Below are positions 23,082-30,298 of a DNA stretch of 41,189 nucleotides, in pieces. Position 1 is the first letter of the stretch. Each line of letters starts with the position of its first letter. This stretch comes from a virus, in IMG/VR virus record IMGVR_UViG_3300042934_001309, positions 1 to 41,189 of that record; one strand, 5' to 3'. The translations under genes and the position numbers were made by a program. The notes beneath the pieces were generated by a model. It made no database searches and was not told the DNA's origin. It worked only from the letters and a program-made list of their open reading frames with translations.

Positions 23082-23633
23082 ATGGATCCCCGCGATACCC
23101 AGCGCCTGATCGGCGATCTTGCCCGCGAAGGCACCATTGCGTCCGTCGATCTCGCGAACGGCACGTGCCGTGTGCAGATTGCCGATGAGCTGACGACCGG
23201 CGATATCCCATGGCTATGCAGCCGTGTCGGCAACACGCGCGTCTGGTCGCCCCCCAGCGTCGGCGAACAGGTGCTGGTGCTGGCGCCGGAGGCGGATACC
23301 GAGCGTGCGATCGTCGTCGGCAGTCTCAGCTCTGACGCCAGCCCGCATCCCGCAAACGACGGCTCGACCCTGATCGAGTTCGAGGACGGCGCGCGGATCC
23401 TCTACAACCCCGAAAGCCACACGCTCAACGCGGTGATGCCTGATGGCGGCAAGGCGCTGATCGAGGCGCCGGGCGGCATTCGCCTGGTCGGCCCCGTCAA
23501 GATCGAGGGCGACATCGACCTGCAGGGCAAGATGACGGCCACCGATGACGTCGTAGCGGACGGCAAGAGCCTCAAGAGCCACAAGCACACCAATGTCCAG
23601 GCAGGCGGCGCCGTTTCGGGTCCACCGCAATGA
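23082..23633 (+). CDS. V: Baseplate spike protein V (P2 gpV)
   Basis: I place the start at ATG 23082 (MDPRDTQRLIGDLAREGTI) by register with P2 gpV; GTG 23061 and ATG 23070 are in frame upstream, and none has a ribosome-binding site. The 183-residue protein has the gp5-type OB fold (IASVDLANGTCRVQ, PSVGEQVLVLAPEADTERAIVVGSL) and a beta-helical spike with a C-terminal SHKHT, the HxH metal site of P2-type spike tips. It pierces the outer membrane on infection. First gene of the third late operon. Confidence 0.92.
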   Translation: MDPRDTQRLIGDLAREGTIASVDLANGTCRVQIADELTTGDIPWLCSRVGNTRVWSPPSVGEQVLVLAPEADTERAIVVGSLSSDASPHPANDGSTLIEFEDGARILYNPESHTLNAVMPDGGKALIEAPGGIRLVGPVKIEGDIDLQGKMTATDDVVADGKSLKSHKHTNVQAGGAVSGPPQ

Positions 23634-23689
23634 TCGGCCTTCCCGCCTTCTTCCTCCTCCAAAGTACCACTTTGGAGGACGTGCCATGA
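23630..23689 (+). CDS. 19-codon bridging ORF between V and W (possible leader peptide)
   Basis: ATG 23630 overlaps the V stop (ATGA), and its TGA at 23687-23689 overlaps the ATG of W. It encodes MIGLPAFFLLQSTTLEDVP. It fills the V-W gap exactly and runs through the hairpin at 23656-23678. It may act as a translational coupler rather than making a useful peptide. Support is positional only. Confidence 0.45.
   Translation: MIGLPAFFLLQSTTLEDVP
23656..23678 (+). promoter_or_regulatory. Hairpin that buries the W ribosome-binding site
   Basis: CCTCCAAAGT, loop ACC, ACTTTGGAGG: perfect 10-bp arms with a 3-nt loop. The last five bases, GGAGG at 23674-23678, are the Shine-Dalgarno for W, whose ATG is 7 bases further on. 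Folded, the RNA would hide this site. Confidence 0.75.
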
Positions 23690-24051
23690 TCGGCATGGAT
23701 CGCACCACCGGCAAGCAGATCGAGGGCGCCGACCATCTGCGCCAGTCAATCGCCGATATCCTCGGTACGCCGCTGGGCACCCGCGTCGGCCGGCGCGATT
23801 ACGGCTCGCGCATTCCCGAGCTGCTCGATCAGCCGCTCAATGATCTGACGCGGATCCGCGTCTTCGCTGCCGCCGCCCTGTCGCTGCTGCGCCAGGAGCG
23901 CCGCGCCCGGATCGATCGGATCGCGCTCGAACCCGGCGACGCCTCCTGCAGCGCCCGCCTCATCGTCACCGGGCGCCGCAACGACGTCGTCGGCCCATCC
24001 GCCGCCTTCGCCTTCTCCACTCCCCTCTCCGCGCTCAGCGCGCTCGTCTGA
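23686..24051 (+). CDS. W: Baseplate wedge protein W (P2 gpW, gp25-like)
   Basis: ATG 23686 (MIGMDRTTGKQIEGADHLRQSI) has GGAGG 7 bases upstream. The gp25-like core is present: ILGTPLGTRVGRRDYGS, DLTRIRVFAAAALSLLRQERRARI. At 121 residues it is shorter than P2 gpW (161). It forms the inner wedge of the baseplate together with J. The gap to V holds the hairpin and the bridging ORF. FI follows 13 bp later. Confidence 0.92.
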   Translation: MIGMDRTTGKQIEGADHLRQSIADILGTPLGTRVGRRDYGSRIPELLDQPLNDLTRIRVFAAAALSLLRQERRARIDRIALEPGDASCSARLIVTGRRNDVVGPSAAFAFSTPLSALSALV

Positions 24052-24064
24052 AAGGATCCTCGCG

Positions 24065-25234
24065 ATGTCGTTCTTCCACGGTATTTCCGTCACCGAGGTG
24101 CCCGGCTCGCGCCGCACCATCGCCACCGTCGCCACCGCCGTCATCGGCCTGGTCGCGACAGCGCCCGCTGCTGACGCGGCCGTCTTCCCGCTCGACACGC
24201 CGGTCAAGGTCACTGTCCTTGGTGATGCCATCGCCGCTGCCGGCGCGACCGGCACGCTTCGAGCTGCGCTGGAGGCTATTGCCGATCAGGTCCGCACCAC
24301 CGTTGTCGTCGTGCGCGTCGCGCCCGGCGCCGATGCCGAGGCGACCGAGGCAGCGGTGATCGGCGCCGACGTCAACGGCGTAAAGACCGGCCTGCAGGCA
24401 CTGCTCGCGGCCGAGGCGCAGATTGGCGTTCGCCCGCGCATCATCGGTGCGCCCGGCCTCGATACCGAGGATGTCGCAGAGGCGCTGGCCGACGTCGCCA
24501 AGCGGCTGCGCGCCATGGCCTATGCCGCAGCAATCGGCGCCGATCGGCAGCAGGTCGCCGCCTATCGCGCGAACTTCGATCAGCGCGAGCTGATGCTGAT
24601 CTGGCCGGACTTCACCGCGCCGCTCGGCCTGAACGGCGCCGACGTGCCCAGCTTCGCCGTAGCGCGTGCTCTCGGTTTGCGTGCCGCGATCGACCAGACG
24701 CAGGGCTGGCACAAGACGCTGTCCAACGTACCGGTCGCTGGCGTCGATGGCCTCACCAAAGACGTCCAGTTCGACATTCAGGATCCGGACTGTGACGCCA
24801 ATATCCTGAACGCGGCGCAGGTGACGACGATCGTGCGCCTGGCGGGCGAGCTGCGCTTCTGGGGCAACCGCACCTGCGCGGATCCGGCAAGCGCCTTCAC
24901 CTTCGAAAGCGCGACCCGCACCGCGCAGATCCTCGCAGACAGCATCGTCGCCGGCATGCTGTGGGCGATGGACAAGCCGCTGACGCCCAGCCTCGCCAAG
25001 GACATCGTCGAGGAGATCAATGCCAAGTTCCGCGAGCTGAAGCGCGAGGGCAAGATCCTCGGCGCCGTCGCCGAGTTCCGCGCCGACAAGAACCCGGTCG
25101 ACACGCTGAAGCAGGGCAAGCTGCTGATCAGCTACCGCTACACGCCGGTCCCGCCGCTGGAGCACCTCGCGTTCGAGCAGGAGATCTCGGACGAGTTCTT
25201 CGCCGACTTCGCCGCCCTGGTCGCCAACGGCTGA
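24065..25234 (+). CDS. FI: Contractile tail sheath protein (P2 gpFI)
   Basis: The 389-residue protein (P2: 396) begins SFFHGISVTEVPGSRRTIATVATAVIGLVATA and carries the sheath core (GAPGLDTEDVAEALADVAKRLRAMAYA, RADKNPVDTLKQGKLLISYRYTPVPPLE). It polymerises around the tail tube and contracts to drive the tube into the cell. AAAGGA precedes the ATG at 24065. It is followed by the tube protein, as in all P2-like phages. Confidence 0.95.
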   Translation: MSFFHGISVTEVPGSRRTIATVATAVIGLVATAPAADAAVFPLDTPVKVTVLGDAIAAAGATGTLRAALEAIADQVRTTVVVVRVAPGADAEATEAAVIGADVNGVKTGLQALLAAEAQIGVRPRIIGAPGLDTEDVAEALADVAKRLRAMAYAAAIGADRQQVAAYRANFDQRELMLIWPDFTAPLGLNGADVPSFAVARALGLRAAIDQTQGWHKTLSNVPVAGVDGLTKDVQFDIQDPDCDANILNAAQVTTIVRLAGELRFWGNRTCADPASAFTFESATRTAQILADSIVAGMLWAMDKPLTPSLAKDIVEEINAKFRELKREGKILGAVAEFRADKNPVDTLKQGKLLISYRYTPVPPLEHLAFEQEISDEFFADFAALVANG

Positions 25235-25275
25235 TCCCGGCCGCCACTCCCCCTCTACCATCGAAGGAACACGCC

Positions 25276-25788
25276 ATGGGGATGCCCCGTAAGCTCAAGG
25301 ATCTGATGCTGTTCAACAGCGGCGGGCCGTACATCGGCCAGGTCGCATCGTTCACCCTGCCCAAGCTCACCCGCAAGCTCGACGACTGGCGCGGCGGTGG
25401 CATGGACGGCACCGTGAAGGTCGACCTCGGCAGCGAGGCGATGGAGGCCGAATGGACGCTCGGCGGGCCGATGCGCGATGTCCTGTCGCAATATGGCGTC
25501 ACGCGGGTCGACGGCATCGGCCTGCGCTTCGCCTGCGCCTATCAGCAGGACGACAACGGCGCGGTGGATTCCGTCGAGGTGATGATCCGCGGTCGCCATG
25601 AAGAGATCGACATGGGCGAGCAGAAGCTCGGCGAGGGCGGCGAGTTCAAGGTCAAGACCGCCGTGGCTTATTACAAGCTCGATTGGAACGGCGTCACCGT
25701 GATCGAGGCCGACGTCCTCGCCGGCATCCTGATCGTCGACGGCGTCGACCGTCGCGCCGAGCTGCGCGCGGCGATCGGCCTCTACTGA
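25276..25788 (+). CDS. FII: Tail tube protein (P2 gpFII)
   Basis: ATG 25276 has GAAGGA upstream. The 170-residue protein (P2: 172) starts MGMPRKLKDLMLFNSGGPYIGQ and shows the tube signature LTRKLDDWRGGGMDGTVKVDLG..., MEAEWTLGG, with KTAVAYYKLDWNG and IEADVLAGILIVDGVDR at the end. Hexamers stack to form the conduit for DNA. Confidence 0.95.
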   Translation: MGMPRKLKDLMLFNSGGPYIGQVASFTLPKLTRKLDDWRGGGMDGTVKVDLGSEAMEAEWTLGGPMRDVLSQYGVTRVDGIGLRFACAYQQDDNGAVDSVEVMIRGRHEEIDMGEQKLGEGGEFKVKTAVAYYKLDWNGVTVIEADVLAGILIVDGVDRRAELRAAIGLY

Positions 25789-25858
25789 CCTCTCCCACCT
25801 GACCGCCGGCGACCCCGTGTCGCCGGCGCCGTTTCCCGATCCAGCGAAAGCCGCCACC

Positions 25859-26185
25859 ATGACCGACATTGCCACCCTTGCCGCTTCGACCAGCCTCGCC
25901 ACTGTCGCCCTCGACGTGCCGCTCGATCGTCCCGGCGCCGACCCGATCACCACCGTGCAGGTCCGCAAGCCGAACGCAGGCGAGCTGCGCGGCCTGACCC
26001 TGATGGCGCTGTCGCAGCTCGACTATGGCGCCCTCGAAACCCTCCTGCCGCGCATCACCATGCCGGTCCTGCACAAGGCCGACATCGCGCGCCTTGATCC
26101 CGCCGATCTCATGCAGCTCGGCGGCGAGGTGATGGATTTTTTGCTGCCGAAGGCCGCGAAGGAAGCGGTCTCCCCGGCGACTTAG
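25859..26185 (+). CDS. E: Tail assembly chaperone E (P2 gpE family)
   Basis: ATG 25859 (MTDIATLAAS) lies just after GCCGCCACC, with no strong ribosome-binding site. The 108-residue protein has the gpE pattern (VRKPNAGELRGLTLMALSQLDYGALETLLPRI, LDPADLMQLGGEVMDF). A slippery heptamer at codons 94-95 lets part of the ribosomes shift -1 and continue into E'. The ratio of E to E+E' is thought to guide tape-measure assembly. It stands between FII and T, the expected position. Confidence 0.9.
   Translation: MTDIATLAASTSLATVALDVPLDRPGADPITTVQVRKPNAGELRGLTLMALSQLDYGALETLLPRITMPVLHKADIARLDPADLMQLGGEVMDFLLPKAAKEAVSPAT
26137..26143 (+). promoter_or_regulatory. Programmed -1 frameshift site T TTT TTG in E
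   Basis: In E's frame the codons are GAT TTT TTG, giving the heptamer T TTT TTG. I recall the same heptamer as the P2 E/E' shift site. After a -1 shift at TTG, the new frame stays open from 26143 to the E' stop at 26310. Confidence 0.85.
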
Positions 26186-26310
26186 AGGAAGTGATGGCGG
26201 ATCTGGCGCTCGTCTTCGGATGGACGCCGGCCGCCATGGATCCGATGACGCCGGCCGAGCTGATGGGCTGGCGAATTAAGGCGGCGAAGCGCCACAACCC
26301 GGAAAGCTGA
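26143..26310 (+). CDS. E' extension, -1 frame (GpE family)
   Basis: Reached by the shift at 26137-26143, this frame adds 55 residues to the first 95 of E, giving about 150 residues (P2 E+E': about 142). The last 38 residues can also be read from ATG 26194 (MADLALVFGWTPAAMDPMT) and match the P2 GpE family, including the W.P..(M/L)..M...EL..W core (TPAELMGWRIKAAKRHNPES). The stop is 1 bp before the tape-measure ATG. Whether the ATG is used separately is unknown. Confidence 0.85.
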   Translation, partial: AAEGREGSGLPGDLEEVMADLALVFGWTPAAMDPMTPAELMGWRIKAAKRHNPES

Positions 26311-26311
26311 C

Positions 26312-28696
26312 ATGGCCGATCGTAACCTGCGGATCCGCATGCTGCTCGAAGCGGGCGACCGCGTCTCCCGCCCGCTCCGCGACATGGCCGGCGGATCCAG
26401 CAAGCTCGCGCAGTCGCTGAAAACGACGCGCGACCGGCTGAAGGAGATTGATCGCGCCCAGGCTGACCTCGCGGGCTTCCGCCAGCTGAAGGCCGGCGTG
26501 CAGTCGACCGCCGCGACGATGCAGGCCGCTAAGACGCGCGCCGCGGCGCTCGGCCGCGAGATCGCGAAAACTTCGGCACCGACAAAGGCGATGACGCGGG
26601 ATTTCGCCAAGGCGAAGGCCGAGGCCGAACGCCTGACGCGCCAGCACCAGGCCGAAACGAGCCAGCTGCAGCAGCTGCGCGAGCGGCTGCGCGCGGCTGG
26701 CGTGGAGACCCGCAACCTCGCCCAGCACGAGCGCGACCTGCGCGCACAGTCGGCAGCGGCCAATCGCGAAATCGAGGAACAGAGCAGCCGCTTGCGCGAG
26801 CTTACCGACCGGCAGCGCCGCGCCTCGGCCGCGCGCGAGAAGTTCGCCCGAATGCAGGGCATGGCAGGCGGCATGGCGGCAAGCGGCGCAGCGGCGATCG
26901 GCACCGGCGTCGCGATCGGCACCGGCGTCTGGCGCGGGGTGAAGCAGGCACAGGATTACGAGGCGGCGATGACGTCCATCGGCCAGAAGGCGGATCTCTC
27001 CCGCAAGGCCAGCGGCCAGCTGGGCCGATCGCTGCTCGCCTCGGCCCAGGCGGCGAACCAGCTGCCCGATGCGATGCTGCAGGGTGTGGACGCGCTCGCC
27101 GGCTTAGGCCTGTCGCCGCAGCAGGCAGCGATCATGATGAAGCCGATCGGCAAGGCGGCGACAGCCTATCAGGCAGAGATCGCCGATCTGTCCGCCGCAG
27201 CGTTCGCCGCCAAAGACAATCTGAAGGTGCCGGTCGACCAGGCGGGGCGTGTCATCGACATCATGGCCGAGGCCGGCAAGCAGGGCGCGTTCGAGATCAA
27301 GGACATGGCGGGATCCTTCCCGTCGCTCACCGCAGGCTATCAGGCGCTCGGCCAGTCGGGTACCGGCGCCGTTGCGGATCTCGCCGCTGCGCTGCAGATC
27401 GCGCGCAAAGGCGCAGGCGACAGCTCCACCGCCGCGAACAACGTCGCCAACGTCATCCAGAAGATCAGCTCGCCGGGCACGATCAAGGCATTCTCGAAGT
27501 TCGGCATCGATCTGCCAAAGGCGCTGAAGAAGGCCTATGCCGAGGGCAAGACGCCGCTGGAGGCCATCGCCGAGCTGACCAAGAAAGCGACCGGCGGCGA
27601 TCTCAGCAAGATGGGTTTCCTGTTCGAGGACGCGCAGGTGCAACAGGGCCTGCGCCCGCTGATCCAGAACATGGAGGAATATCGCCGGATCCGCGCCGAG
27701 GCGGCGGGTGCCAGCGGCGTCACCGATCGCGACTTTGCCGAGCGGATGAAGGATTCGGCCGAACAGTCGAAGGCGCTGACCGTCAACGCACAGGCGCTGG
27801 GGATCACGCTGGGCGCTCTACTGCTGCCCACCGTCAACAGCGTTACCAAGCGCCTGACCGCCTTCGCCGGCTGGATCGGCAAGGCGGCGCAGCAGCACCC
27901 GCGCCTCGCGAAAGCGGCCGTCATCGGAACCGCGGCAATCGCCGGGCTGTTCCTCCTGTTCGGCACCGGCATGATCATCCTGGCCGGAATCATGGGGCCG
28001 ATCGCGATCATCAACGCCGGCCTCACCGCCATGGGCGTCGCCGGCGGTGTCGCGTCGATCGGCCTGCTGCCGATCGTCGGGACGGTGATGGCCGTGCTGG
28101 GCGCCATCGCTCTGCTCTATGCCGCGTGGAACCATTGGGACACGATCAGCGCCGCCTGGTTCTCCTTCTGGGGCGGGATCCGGCAGGGCTTCGTCGACGC
28201 AGGCAACTGGCTGAAAAGCAGCGGCGTTGCGCTGTTCAAGACGGCCGGCACGATGATCATGCAGGGGCTGCTCGGCGGGATCGATCCGGGGATCGTGCTG
28301 GCGAAAATCCGCAGCATCGGCAGCGGCGCCATCAGCACCTTCAAGAGCGTGCTCGGCATCCGCTCCCCTTCCCGCGTCTTTGCCGGGCTGGGTGGATACA
28401 TGATGGAGGGCCTCTCCAACGGCATCGAGGGTGGCGAGAACGGCCCCATGTCGCGCCTCCACGGCCTGTCCCGTCGCATGACCGGCGCGATCGCGGTCGG
28501 CGCCATGGCAGGCGGCGCGGGATCCGCCGGCGCTGCCGCACGCGCCGCCCCGGCCGCCCCCATCACGATCATCGTGCAGGGTGCGCCGGGGCAGAGCGAG
28601 GAGAAGATCGCCCAGATCGTTGCACGCAAGCTCGCCGAAGCACAGGGCGCCGCCACCCGCAACCGCTCCACCTTCGCGGACGAGGATGACTTCTGA
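26312..28696 (+). CDS. T: Tail tape-measure protein (P2 gpT)
   Basis: The 794 residues set tail length (P2: 815). Residues about 1-180 form a long coiled coil of Ala, Arg, Gln and Glu (SKLAQSLKTTRDRLKEIDRAQADL). A Gly-rich segment and the conserved TP901/P2-type tape-measure core (about 210-400, SIGQKADLSRKASGQLG, GVDALAGLGLSPQQAA) follow. Two hydrophobic helices lie at about 530-610 (AGLFLLFGTGMIILAGIMGPIAIINAG, VGTVMAVLGAIALLYAAWN). The ending has LGIRSPSRVFAGLGGYMMEGLSNGI. Length near P2's implies a tail of similar length. Confidence 0.95.
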   Translation: MADRNLRIRMLLEAGDRVSRPLRDMAGGSSKLAQSLKTTRDRLKEIDRAQADLAGFRQLKAGVQSTAATMQAAKTRAAALGREIAKTSAPTKAMTRDFAKAKAEAERLTRQHQAETSQLQQLRERLRAAGVETRNLAQHERDLRAQSAAANREIEEQSSRLRELTDRQRRASAAREKFARMQGMAGGMAASGAAAIGTGVAIGTGVWRGVKQAQDYEAAMTSIGQKADLSRKASGQLGRSLLASAQAANQLPDAMLQGVDALAGLGLSPQQAAIMMKPIGKAATAYQAEIADLSAAAFAAKDNLKVPVDQAGRVIDIMAEAGKQGAFEIKDMAGSFPSLTAGYQALGQSGTGAVADLAAALQIARKGAGDSSTAANNVANVIQKISSPGTIKAFSKFGIDLPKALKKAYAEGKTPLEAIAELTKKATGGDLSKMGFLFEDAQVQQGLRPLIQNMEEYRRIRAEAAGASGVTDRDFAERMKDSAEQSKALTVNAQALGITLGALLLPTVNSVTKRLTAFAGWIGKAAQQHPRLAKAAVIGTAAIAGLFLLFGTGMIILAGIMGPIAIINAGLTAMGVAGGVASIGLLPIVGTVMAVLGAIALLYAAWNHWDTISAAWFSFWGGIRQGFVDAGNWLKSSGVALFKTAGTMIMQGLLGGIDPGIVLAKIRSIGSGAISTFKSVLGIRSPSRVFAGLGGYMMEGLSNGIEGGENGPMSRLHGLSRRMTGAIAVGAMAGGAGSAGAAARAAPAAPITIIVQGAPGQSEEKIAQIVARKLAEAQGAATRNRSTFADEDDF

Positions 28697-29085
28697 TGCT
28701 GCTGGCCCTCGGACTCTTCGCCTTCGGCATCTCCACCCTCGCCCATGACGAGCTGCAGCGCCGCGCGTCATGGCGCCATGCCACCTCGCCGCGCATCGGC
28801 GCGCGCGACGCGACGCAATATGTCGGGCCCGGCGAGGAAACGATCTCGATCAGCGGCACGGCCTATGCGGAGCTGAGCAACGGCAGCGCCTCGATCGACG
28901 AGCTGCGCACTATGGCGAACAGCGGCGATGCATGGCCGCTGCTCGACGGCGCCGGCCGCGTGTACGGCGCCTATGTCATCGAGACGATCGACGAGGGCCA
29001 ACGCGTGCTGCTCGCCGATGGCACGCCGCTGAAGATCGATTTCACCATCAACCTGCTGCGAGTCGATGACGAGGCGCGCGCATGA
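28696..29085 (+). CDS. U: Tail protein U (P2 gpU)
   Basis: The 129 residues begin MLLALGLFAFGIST, the hallmark of gpU, and continue LQRRASWRHATSPRIGARDATQYVGPGEETISISGTAYAE. Shorter than P2 gpU (159). ATG 28696 overlaps the T stop by one base, and its own stop overlaps the ATG of D. It acts as a baseplate/tail hub connector. Confidence 0.92.
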   Translation: MLLALGLFAFGISTLAHDELQRRASWRHATSPRIGARDATQYVGPGEETISISGTAYAELSNGSASIDELRTMANSGDAWPLLDGAGRVYGAYVIETIDEGQRVLLADGTPLKIDFTINLLRVDDEARA

Positions 29086-30119
29086 ACAACGTGCCCGATT
29101 TCCGCCTGACGATGGGCGGCACCGATATGCGCGGCACGCTGTTCGACGAGGCGGCGAAGCTGCTCGACATCACCGGCAAGGTGCGTCCGCGCCTGATCTC
29201 GCTGGGCCTGTCGGAAAAGCGCGGCGAGGAGGCCGACCAGCTCGACATCGTTCTCGACGACAGCGACGGCAAACTCGATCTCCCGCCCAGCGGCGCAACG
29301 CTGCAGCTGCAGCTGGGGTGGAAGAGCGGCAGCGACGTCGCGCCCGGCCTGGTCGACAAGGGCCGCTTCATCGTCGACGAGGTGTCGCACAGCGGCCCGC
29401 CCGATCAGGTGACGATCCGCGCCCGCGCGGCAGACTTCGCGGGCGACATCAAGACGCGGCGCGAGAAGAGCTATCACGACACCACGCTAGGCGCGATCGT
29501 CGCGCAGATCGCCGGCCGGCTGAAGCTCACGCCGAAATGCGCCCCAGCGCTCGCGAAGATCGCGGTGCGCAGCAAGGCGCAGAGCCGGGAAAGCGACATG
29601 GCTTTCATCCGCCGCCTCGGCCGCGAGCATCACGCCGTCGCTACGATCAAGGCCGGCGCGCTGATCCTGTCGCCGATTGGAGCCGGCATCACCGCCAGCG
29701 GCAAGGCGCTGTCGGCGATCACCATCCGCCGGCGCGACGGCGACGCCCACCAGTTCACGCGCCAGACGCGGGACGATGTTCCCGGTGTCATCGCCAGCTG
29801 GCATGACCGCAAGGAAGGCAAGCGCCGCACCTTCACCGCCGGCAAGGCAGAGGGCGCGAAGAAGCTGGCGCGGGTATATCCGACCGAGGAGGCGGCGCAG
29901 ATCGCCGCCAACGCGGCGCAGGCCAAGGCAGGCCGCGAGCGGGCGTCGTTGAGCCTCATCCTCGCCTTGGGCCGCCCGGATCTCGCTCCGGAGCAGAAGG
30001 CAAAAACGACAGGCTACAAGGCAGCGATTGATCAGCTGCGTTGGATCATCACCGAGGTGAGCCACAGCATCGGCGATAGAGGATTGATAACAAATGTGAA
30101 ACTAGAAGCGGACAGATGA
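29082..30119 (+). CDS. D: Tail/late control protein D (P2 gpD)
   Basis: The 345-residue protein (P2: 387) is the intact copy. It starts VPDFRLTMGGTDMRG, has the gpD N-terminal barrel (RPRLISLGLSEKRGEEADQLDIVLDDSDGKLDLP), then VDEVSHSGPPDQVTIRARAADFAG, TPIGRLKLTP-like middle and QSRESDMAFIRRLGREHHAVATIKAGALILSP. It closes the baseplate hub above the spike. From residue 156 on, the protein is duplicated downstream as a broken copy at 31345-31924. It overlaps the U stop. Confidence 0.93.
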   Translation: MNNVPDFRLTMGGTDMRGTLFDEAAKLLDITGKVRPRLISLGLSEKRGEEADQLDIVLDDSDGKLDLPPSGATLQLQLGWKSGSDVAPGLVDKGRFIVDEVSHSGPPDQVTIRARAADFAGDIKTRREKSYHDTTLGAIVAQIAGRLKLTPKCAPALAKIAVRSKAQSRESDMAFIRRLGREHHAVATIKAGALILSPIGAGITASGKALSAITIRRRDGDAHQFTRQTRDDVPGVIASWHDRKEGKRRTFTAGKAEGAKKLARVYPTEEAAQIAANAAQAKAGRERASLSLILALGRPDLAPEQKAKTTGYKAAIDQLRWIITEVSHSIGDRGLITNVKLEADR

Positions 30120-30298
30120 TCTTTCATTCATCCCCGCGGGCTTCCAATTCCGGAACCGAAGCAAGCAGATTATACTGAGAGATAGGAGCGGGGTTTTCTT
30201 AGTTCCCGGCATAATACGCGGGCACTAATGCCAGGATAGCGGCCACTTTTGTCGCAAAGCAAATATGTGATACTTACCTTGCAGGGAGGATATGGACG
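30120..30298. other. Gap ahead of the lipoprotein gene, likely its promoter
   Basis: An AT-richer gap of 179 bp after D. It contains TTGTCG with a TATGTGATACTT stretch downstream and a GGGAGG ribosome-binding site before ATG 30299. A promoter is plausible, so the lipoprotein may be expressed apart from the late genes, as in typical morons. Confidence 0.4.

Noticed and set aside
24961-25788. 275-codon plus-strand frame running from sheath into tube gene
   Set aside because: Its first part is a shadow of the sheath gene; only the part from ATG 25276 is the real tail tube protein.
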